Source of the DNA: DATBIS01 sp036556805
Lineage (GTDB): Bacteria > Actinomycetota > UBA4738 > HRBIN12
Reading direction: 5' to 3'
Length of the DNA stretch: 64,000 nucleotides
Assembly: GCA_036556805.1 (NCBI GenBank)
Contig: DATBIS010000005.1
Location: 8,369 to 72,368 of the forward strand
The notes under the pieces were generated by a model. It ran no database searches. It was not told where the DNA came from and worked only from the letters and a program-made list of their open reading frames with translations. Shown one piece after another: positions 58,890 through 64,000 of this stretch. The position numbers and the translations under genes were made by a program. Positions within the stretch are counted from its first letter, which is position 1. Each line of letters opens with the position of its first letter.

Positions 58890-59616
58890 TCACCGGCTCT
58901 CGACGTTTCGAGAACTCCGCGACCTCGCGCGCAAAGGCTTCGCCAGACCCCCGCGCGAGGTCGCGGTACGTCTGCCATCGTTCGGCCGTCTCCTTCTTCA
59001 GCGTCTCGAGGTCGGTGCCCTTCGTGCGCATCTCGTCGCCGTAGGTCGCGATCCACGAATAGATCGCGCCCGGGCTCACCTCGAGGTGGAACTGCACCCC
59101 CCACGCCTTCTCGCCGACCTTGACGACCTGGTTCAGGGCGCCGGTTCGTCCCACGATCGAGCCGTTCTCGGGTTCGCCGAACGTGTCGTAGTGGAACTGA
59201 AACACCGTCGGCCGCGGTCCGAGCGCTCCGAGCACGGGGTCGCCCGCGGTCTCCGACGCCATCTCCACCTGAGCCCAGCCGATCTCGGGTCGCTCGGCCT
59301 TGCGGACGGGTGCCCCGCCGACGCTCGCGAGCAGCTGCGCCCCGAAGCAGACGCCGAGCGTCGGCACGCCCCCCGCGACAGCCTTCTCGAGCAGCTGCCG
59401 TTCCACCGACATCCACCGAAGGTCGGCCTCGTCCTCGACGCCGGCGATCGCGCCGAGCGAAAGGACGCCGTCGTACTCCGAGACGTCCCGCGGCGGCGCG
59501 GGGCGCCGGTATGCGAACCACGGCTCGATCGCGAGGCCGGCGTCGACGAGCGGACCCGCGAGCTCGTTCAGGTGGTCGTCGAGCTCGTGCTGGATGACGA
59601 GCAGCCGTGGACGCAT
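58864..59616 (-). CDS. Class I glutamine amidotransferase-like protein
   Basis: A 250-residue GATase1 protein. The catalytic triad is Cys90 (LGVCFGAQLLA), His177 and Glu179 (GVQFHLEVSP). It resembles the stand-alone GMP synthase-like amidotransferases (YfeJ, gamma-glutamyl-gamma-aminobutyrate hydrolase relatives). No synthase partner is adjacent, so it may hydrolyse a gamma-glutamyl compound. ATG 59616 lies 6 bases after a minus-strand TATTCT (59628-59623), a leaderless arrangement. Confidence 0.87.
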   Translation of the reverse strand: MRPRLLVIQHELDDHLNELAGPLVDAGLAIEPWFAYRRPAPPRDVSEYDGVLSLGAIAGVEDEADLRWMSVERQLLEKAVAGGVPTLGVCFGAQLLASVGGAPVRKAERPEIGWAQVEMASETAGDPVLGALGPRPTVFQFHYDTFGEPENGSIVGRTGALNQVVKVGEKAWGVQFHLEVSPGAIYSWIATYGDEMRTKGTDLETLKKETAERWQTYRDLARGSGEAFAREVAEFSKRREPVTMPGVRPT

Positions 59617-59622
59617 CGCCCG

Positions 59623-59628
59623 AGAATA
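59623..59628 (-). promoter_or_regulatory. Leaderless-type -10 element TATTCT for the amidotransferase gene
   Basis: On the minus strand TATTCT is followed by 6 bases and ATG 59616. Confidence 0.5.
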
Positions 59629-59662
59629 CTCACCGGTTCGGCGGGTCGGAGATGATGGCGCG

Positions 59663-60460
59663 GTGTCCTCAGCCGCCGAGCTGATCGATCAGGGGCTCCA
59701 AGCCGCCTTTCACGGTTGGGACCTGTCGTGGTTGGAAGGGCGAGCGCGAGAGGCTCGTCCTCCTTGGCACTATCCGTCGCTCGTTCGAGAGGCCGCGAAC
59801 CGGGCACGCCGGATGCTCGACATCGACACGGGTGGCGGCGAAATGCTCGCCGCACTCGCTCCCTTGGCTTGCTTCGTGGTGGCAACCGAGGGATACGCGC
59901 CGAACGTCGGGGTTGCCGCCGAACGACTCGCCTCCGCCGGGATTCCCCTCGTGCACGCCGGCTCGGCGCCCGACAACGTCGAGCAGAGCGGCTCAACCCC
60001 TCTCGAGACATCCTCCGCACTTCCCTTCCGGGACGAGGCATTCGAGCTCGTCGTCGATCGCCACTCTTCCTATTGGCCATCCGAGGTTCGGCGCGTTCTC
60101 GCCGAGGGAGGCCGCTTCCTCACGCAGCAACGCAACGAGGCAGGAACTGCCGGAGCCTCATGGGAGGAGCTCTTCGGCCGAACACGAACACCGGAGCAGC
60201 GCTTCGACCTTGCCTTCGCGCGGCGCCAGCTCGCGCAGGCCGATTTCGAGGTGGTCAGGGCCGAGGAAGCCGATACGCCGATCGCGTTCAACGATGTCGG
60301 GGCGGTCGTGTACTACCTGCGCGCGATCCCTTGGGCCGTCCAGGGGTTCGATCCGGCCGGTGACCGAGTGGTCCTCGAGCGAATCCACGAGCGCATCCGT
60401 CGTGACGGTCGGCTGGTCGTTCGTGGCTCCTGCATGCTGCTTGAGGCCATCGCGAGATGA
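59663..60460 (+). CDS. SAM-dependent methyltransferase
   Basis: A 265-residue class I methyltransferase. Motif I is RMLDIDTGGGEMLAAL, motif II lies in VVATEGYAPNV, and LPFRDEAFELVVDRHSSYWP is the post-motif region. The N-terminus LQAAFHGWDLSWLEGR is shared with a subgroup of actinobacterial methyltransferases. The acceptor is unknown. Start GTG 59663 is the only canonical one near the N-terminal family match. The following 249 bases (60461-60709) hold no further gene. Confidence 0.83.
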   Translation: MSSAAELIDQGLQAAFHGWDLSWLEGRAREARPPWHYPSLVREAANRARRMLDIDTGGGEMLAALAPLACFVVATEGYAPNVGVAAERLASAGIPLVHAGSAPDNVEQSGSTPLETSSALPFRDEAFELVVDRHSSYWPSEVRRVLAEGGRFLTQQRNEAGTAGASWEELFGRTRTPEQRFDLAFARRQLAQADFEVVRAEEADTPIAFNDVGAVVYYLRAIPWAVQGFDPAGDRVVLERIHERIRRDGRLVVRGSCMLLEAIAR

Positions 60461-60709
60461 CGTTCATTCCGCGGCCCCGCAGCTAGCCGGCGACCGATCT
60501 CACCGACGGTCACCCCGCGGCGAGGAGGCACGTCCCCTCCGGGCGTGTCGCCAAATCCGCCGGCCTGGGGATGGTTTCGGGTCGGCGTGGGCGTGTAACG
60601 TTCGCGTCGCTTCACTCGGCGGCACCGAGCTTTCCGCGGCCGCCTCTCCTCTCCCTCCATCTTCCCCGTGCCGCGCGCTGCGCGGCGCGACGTTCGGCGA
60701 GGGGACGGG

Positions 60710-61975
60710 ATGGTAGGCGACGCGCTGACCGAGGTACGAAGGGAGCTCCGCGAGCGCTTGCTCGAGCGCGACGGCACCCGCGGGTTCCCGGCGACCACGC
60801 GGGCGGAGCGACGGGTGTTCGTTCGCGAGGAAGCGCTCGACGTGCTCCGTTCGAGCGGCATGATCCTGCCACAGCGCGAGCTCGCGCGCGTGGTGAACGA
60901 GGTCTCCGACGAGGTCGTCGGCTTCGGACCGATCGAGTTCCTCTTGAAGGATCCCGAGGTCACCGAGGTGATGGTGAACGGCGCCGACGACGTGTTCGTG
61001 GAGCGGAAGGGGCGGATCGAGAGGGCGCCCGACGGTCTATTCGAGGGGGAGGAGGCCGTCGTGCACCTGATCGAGCGGATCGTGGGGCCGCTGGGTCTCA
61101 GGGTCGACGAATCGTCGCCTTGGGCGGACGCGCGACTTCCCGAGGGCAGCCGAGTCCACGCGATCATCCCGCCTCTTTCGCTCCGCGGTCCGGTGCTCAC
61201 GATTCGCAAGTTCTCTCCGGTTCCGCTGACGGCCGAGGGCATGGTGGCGCATGGGAGCATCGGCCCGCGGATGCTTCGGTTCCTCGTCGCCTGCGTGCGC
61301 GGCCGCATGAACATCGTCGTCTCCGGCGGTGCGGGAGCGGGCAAGACCACGTTGCTCGGCCTGCTGTGCGGATTCATCGGCGACGAGGAGCGACTGATCA
61401 CGATCGAAGACGCCGCCGAGCTGCGGATCGCCAAGCCGCACGTGATCTCGTTGGAGGCTCGACCCGCGAACGTCGAGGGCCGCGGTGAGGTGACCGTACG
61501 CGACCTGGTCCGCAACGCGCTGCGGATGCGCCCGGATCGCATCATCGTGGGGGAGGTTCGCGGCGGCGAGGCCCTCGACATGCTGCAGGCGATGAACACC
61601 GGCCACGAGGGCTCGCTCAGCACGGCGCACGCGAACGGCACCCGGCACCTGCTGTGGCGGCTGGAGACGATGGCATTGATGTCCGACGTGGACCTGCCGG
61701 CGGCCCATGTGCGAAGTCAGGTCGCGGCCGCCATCGATGTGATCGTCCATCTCGCGCGCCTTCGGGACGGACGGCGCGTCGTGTGGGAGGTCGCGTCCGT
61801 CGAGGGCACGCGTCGGGGCGAACCGGTCGTGCAGCCGTTGTTCTCGTTCCGTCCCCACGGGGGCGGCGGTCGCTTTCACGCTCATGGAGCACTCCCGCGA
61901 CAGCTCGAGACGCTCGCCGAGCGGGGCCAGTTCCTCGACGAGGATCTCTTCGAAGCGGGTGCGGACGAAGCGTGA
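60710..61975 (+). CDS. cpaF: Tad pilus secretion ATPase (CpaF/TadA)
   Basis: A 421-residue type II/IV secretion ATPase. The N-terminal domain (FGPIEFLLKDPEVTEVMVNG) is followed by Walker A GGAGAGKT (206-213), the Asp box ITIEDAAELRI, Walker B RPDRIIVGEVRGGEAL and the His box STAHANGT. It powers assembly and retraction of Flp pili from the cytoplasm. ATG 60710 has GAGGGGA upstream. It overlaps tadB by four bases, and flp and tadE follow. Confidence 0.94.
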   Translation: MVGDALTEVRRELRERLLERDGTRGFPATTRAERRVFVREEALDVLRSSGMILPQRELARVVNEVSDEVVGFGPIEFLLKDPEVTEVMVNGADDVFVERKGRIERAPDGLFEGEEAVVHLIERIVGPLGLRVDESSPWADARLPEGSRVHAIIPPLSLRGPVLTIRKFSPVPLTAEGMVAHGSIGPRMLRFLVACVRGRMNIVVSGGAGAGKTTLLGLLCGFIGDEERLITIEDAAELRIAKPHVISLEARPANVEGRGEVTVRDLVRNALRMRPDRIIVGEVRGGEALDMLQAMNTGHEGSLSTAHANGTRHLLWRLETMALMSDVDLPAAHVRSQVAAAIDVIVHLARLRDGRRVVWEVASVEGTRRGEPVVQPLFSFRPHGGGGRFHAHGALPRQLETLAERGQFLDEDLFEAGADEA

Positions 61976-62793
61976 ACGAATCGACCGTGCTCGCGGTGAT
62001 GGTCGGCCTGTGCGGCTGCTGCTGGGCCGCCGCCAGGACGTCGGTCGAACATGAGCTCGCGCTGGCGAATCTGGTGCCGGGACGAGCGGCCCGCGCGCCG
62101 CGGCAACGGAGCCTCCGCCGCATGCGCGATGCCGCCGTCGTCGGCGCGGCGGTGGCGCTCGGGGGGGCGCTGCTCGGACTGCCGGGTGTGGCGATCGGGC
62201 TTGCCGCGTGCGCCGGTGCGACCCTCGTGGCCCGACGGCGGCGATCGAAGCGTCGTGTCGAACTCCTCGAGGCGCAGCTCGCCGACGCCGTCGGCGCGAT
62301 CTCCGCGGCGCTCCGAGCGGGGCTCTCGCTCTCGCAGGCGCTCGGGTACGCGGCTCGCGAGACCGAGGCGCCGCTCGGCGAGACGCTGCACCGCGCGGCG
62401 GGACGGGAGTCGTGGGGAGAGTCGCTCGAGACCGCCCTGGATCGCTGGGCCGACGAGGTGGGGAGCGACGATGCCCGGCTCGTGAACGGGGTCCTCGCGC
62501 TGCACCGGCGCACCGGAGGCGATCTGCCTCGGGTCCTCGATCGTGTCGCCGACACGCTGCGCGATCGTCGCGAGACGGCGCGCGAGGTGCGTGCGCTCAC
62601 GGCGCAGGCGCGTCTCTCCGGCGCGATCCTCGGCCTGCTCCCGATCGGATTCTTCGGATTCCTGCTGCTCACGTCCCGGCGCGACATCGCGGCCGCCTTC
62701 GAGACGCCGGTCGGCGTCGCGGCCGTCGCCCTCGGCCTCGCGATGCAGGGCGCGGCGTTCGTATGGATACGCCGGCTCTTACGGGTGGCCTGA
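61972..62793 (+). CDS. tadB: Tad pilus inner-membrane protein TadB
   Basis: A 273-residue membrane protein with the T2SSF (GspF-like) domain: LADAVGAISAALRAGLSLSQAL and RLVNGVLALHRRTGGDLPRVLDRV. Two membrane helices lie at the N-terminus and two after the domain. It forms the pilus platform with TadC. GTG 61972 overlaps the cpaF stop (GTGA); the stop is directly followed by the tadC start. Confidence 0.92.
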   Translation: MNESTVLAVMVGLCGCCWAAARTSVEHELALANLVPGRAARAPRQRSLRRMRDAAVVGAAVALGGALLGLPGVAIGLAACAGATLVARRRRSKRRVELLEAQLADAVGAISAALRAGLSLSQALGYAARETEAPLGETLHRAAGRESWGESLETALDRWADEVGSDDARLVNGVLALHRRTGGDLPRVLDRVADTLRDRRETAREVRALTAQARLSGAILGLLPIGFFGFLLLTSRRDIAAAFETPVGVAAVALGLAMQGAAFVWIRRLLRVA

Positions 62794-63615
62794 GTGGAGG
62801 GGATCGCCTTCGCGGTCGTTGCGGCCTGCGCTGTCGTCGCCTTCCTTCAGACCGTTCGCTCGCTGGCGAGCCCGAGCGTCCCGCTGACGATCGCCGTCCC
62901 ATCCGGCTCCGCGACTCACAAGATCAGTCGGGCGCGACGCATCGTGCGAGGTCTCGGCCGTCGCGCCTGGCTACAGCGGCTGAGCGGCATGCGTCCGACG
63001 GACGACGCGACCGCGGAGCTCGTGGGCGCGGCGGCCGTGCTCGCCGTCGTTCCCTGTGTGGCACTCCTGCTCTCGCCGTCGCCCGGCCCGCTGCTCGCAC
63101 CGGTCCCGGCGGCCGTGGCCCTTCGAGGGCCGCGGATCTCGCGGGCCCGAGCCGTTGCCCGGCGCGCGGCCGAGATCGATGCCGAGCTCCCTCAGTTCCT
63201 CGACGCGCTCGCCGCGGCATCCACCGCCGGCCTCTCCGCCCCGCTCGCCGTCCGTCGCGCGACCGGCGTCGTACGAGGAGCGCTTCACGACGAGCTGATG
63301 TCGGTCGTGCGTGCGTCGGACCTGGGATCACGGTGGCGAGACGAGCTCCGCGCGCTCGCCGAGCGGACCGATCTCCTTGACCTGCGCCGCGCCGTGTCCG
63401 TTTTGACGCGCACGGAGACGCTCGGTGCCTCGCTCTCGACCTCCACCGTCGAGCTTGCCGAACGCGTCCGCAGCGCTCGCCGTCAACGGATGACGGAGCG
63501 CGCGAGGACCGCGCCGGTGAAGATGCTGTTCCCCCTCGTGTTCCTCGTGCTTCCGGCCTTCCTCCTCCTCACGGTGGTGCCGGTCCTGCTCACCACCATC
63601 CAGTCCATCCGTTGA
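62794..63615 (+). CDS. tadC: Tad pilus inner-membrane protein TadC
   Basis: A 273-residue paralogue of TadB with the same T2SSF pattern: LPQFLDALAAASTAGLSAPLAV and RAVSVLTRTETLGASLSTSTVEL, and a final helix pair (MLFPLVFLVLPAFLLLTVVPVLL, quoted as LFPLVFLVLPAFLLLTVVPV). With TadB it makes the platform on which the ATPase acts. GTG 62794 immediately follows the tadB TGA. Confidence 0.92.
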   Translation: MEGIAFAVVAACAVVAFLQTVRSLASPSVPLTIAVPSGSATHKISRARRIVRGLGRRAWLQRLSGMRPTDDATAELVGAAAVLAVVPCVALLLSPSPGPLLAPVPAAVALRGPRISRARAVARRAAEIDAELPQFLDALAAASTAGLSAPLAVRRATGVVRGALHDELMSVVRASDLGSRWRDELRALAERTDLLDLRRAVSVLTRTETLGASLSTSTVELAERVRSARRQRMTERARTAPVKMLFPLVFLVLPAFLLLTVVPVLLTTIQSIR

Positions 63616-63629
63616 GAGGGGGTGAACCG

Positions 63630-63845
63630 ATGCTGCTCTTGCATCTGTTCTGTTTCGTCCAGACCCGTGCACGACCGCTCTTCTCCCGGGAGGAGGGCCA
63701 AACCACGGCCGAGTACGCGCTCGTGATCCTGGCGGCCGCCGCGGTCGCGATCGTGCTCATCGCGTGGGCGAAGTCGTCGGGCAAGCTGCCGGCCTTCTTC
63801 GACACGATCATCGACGACGTGACCGGCGATGCGACGTCGACGTAG
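63630..63845 (+). CDS. flp: Flp-type major pilin
   Basis: A 71-residue prepilin. The class III-type signal has a basic segment, then EEG with cleavage expected after Gly23, leaving QTTAEYALVILAAAAVAIV, with the conserved Glu at +5 and Tyr at +6. A single hydrophobic helix and a short hydrophilic tail follow. GAGAGGGGGTG precedes ATG 63630. The prepilin peptidase (TadV/CpaA) is not in the window. It overlaps the next gene by 17 bases. Confidence 0.93.
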   Translation: MLLLHLFCFVQTRARPLFSREEGQTTAEYALVILAAAAVAIVLIAWAKSSGKLPAFFDTIIDDVTGDATST

Positions 63846-64000
63846 CGAACGCGGATCGGCCGCGGTCGAGTTCGCGCTCGTGCTGCCGATCCTGCTCGTG
63901 GTCGCACTCGCCATGGTGCAGGTGGGACTCTTCGCGCGGGACCGGCTGTTGGTGGAAGCGGCGGCGCGTGCGGCAGCACGCGCCGCCCCCGTCGCGCCGG
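63829..64000 (+). CDS. tadE: TadE-family pseudopilin, 3' end outside the window
   Basis: ATG 63829 starts inside the pilin gene's last codons, in another frame. The visible 57 residues begin with a basic stretch (MRRRRSERG), then SAAVEFALVLPILLVVALA, the TadE signature with its conserved Glu, and a hydrophobic helix. TadE-type pseudopilins are minor Tad components. The window ends before the stop codon. A TadE partner (TadF or TadG) probably follows. Confidence 0.85.
   Translation, partial: MRRRRSERGSAAVEFALVLPILLVVALAMVQVGLFARDRLLVEAAARAAARAAPVAP

Overview
The window is about 70% G+C, densely coded and lacks any mobile element, rRNA or CRISPR array. The gene content points to a free-living, probably soil or freshwater, member of the Actinomycetota. 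Pointers are a wax ester/diacylglycerol acyltransferase, an RpoS/SigB-like group 2 sigma factor, a Tad (Flp) pilus locus, many GTG starts, and many genes whose -10 hexamer sits only 6-7 bases before the start codon (leaderless mRNAs). Class and genus cannot be fixed from this sequence. A tRNA-Sec gene shows that the organism decodes UGA as selenocysteine.

Layout. 0-13 kb: housekeeping and lipid genes (truncated MFS protein, two alpha/beta hydrolases, DMT exporter, WS/DGAT, Ycf46-like AAA+ ATPase, sigma factor, PD40 lipoprotein, PlsC, M20 peptidase, orphan PAS histidine kinase). 13-29 kb: a sugar-utilisation island with an ABC importer (ATPase, binding protein, two permeases), a CE4 deacetylase, a GH4 glycosidase, two BadF-type sugar kinases, a DegT aminotransferase, a DSD1-like PLP enzyme, a 2-keto-3-deoxygluconate-type kinase, KDPG aldolase, a Gfo/Idh dehydrogenase, a ROK repressor and a DppA D-aminopeptidase. 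29-43 kb: transport, stress and regulatory genes, including a YcgR/YcgQ-like permease pair, 5'-nucleotidase, TetR gene, ClC channel, flavin oxidoreductase, tRNA-Sec and PadR gene. 43-50 kb: a possible structured RNA, an M15 peptidase/anti-sigma/ECF sigma operon, and a ubiquitin-like protein paired with an Asp-box propeller. 50-60 kb: a CpaE-like gene, a GH9 glycosidase, MOSC, RidA-like and GNAT genes, a broken VanZ gene, a DinB protein, a 24-residue membrane peptide and an amidotransferase. 60.7 kb to the end: the Tad locus cpaF-tadB-tadC-flp-tadE, cut by the window edge.

The strongest new signal is a 15-bp palindrome of the type TAGGAAACTTTCCTA. It occurs at three places: at the start of the CE4-kinase-ABC ATPase operon (also next to GH4), between the ROK gene and the KDPG aldolase/kinase operon, and more than 30 kb away at the start of the GH9 gene. 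At each place it lies 14-19 bases downstream of a -10 hexamer, where a bound repressor would block transcription. This ties GH9, importer, deacetylase, kinases and KDPG aldolase into one probable ROK regulon.

The genome is very compact. Many co-directional neighbours overlap by 4 bases (GTGA/ATGA), and five of fifteen convergent pairs share the same CTAG for both stop codons.
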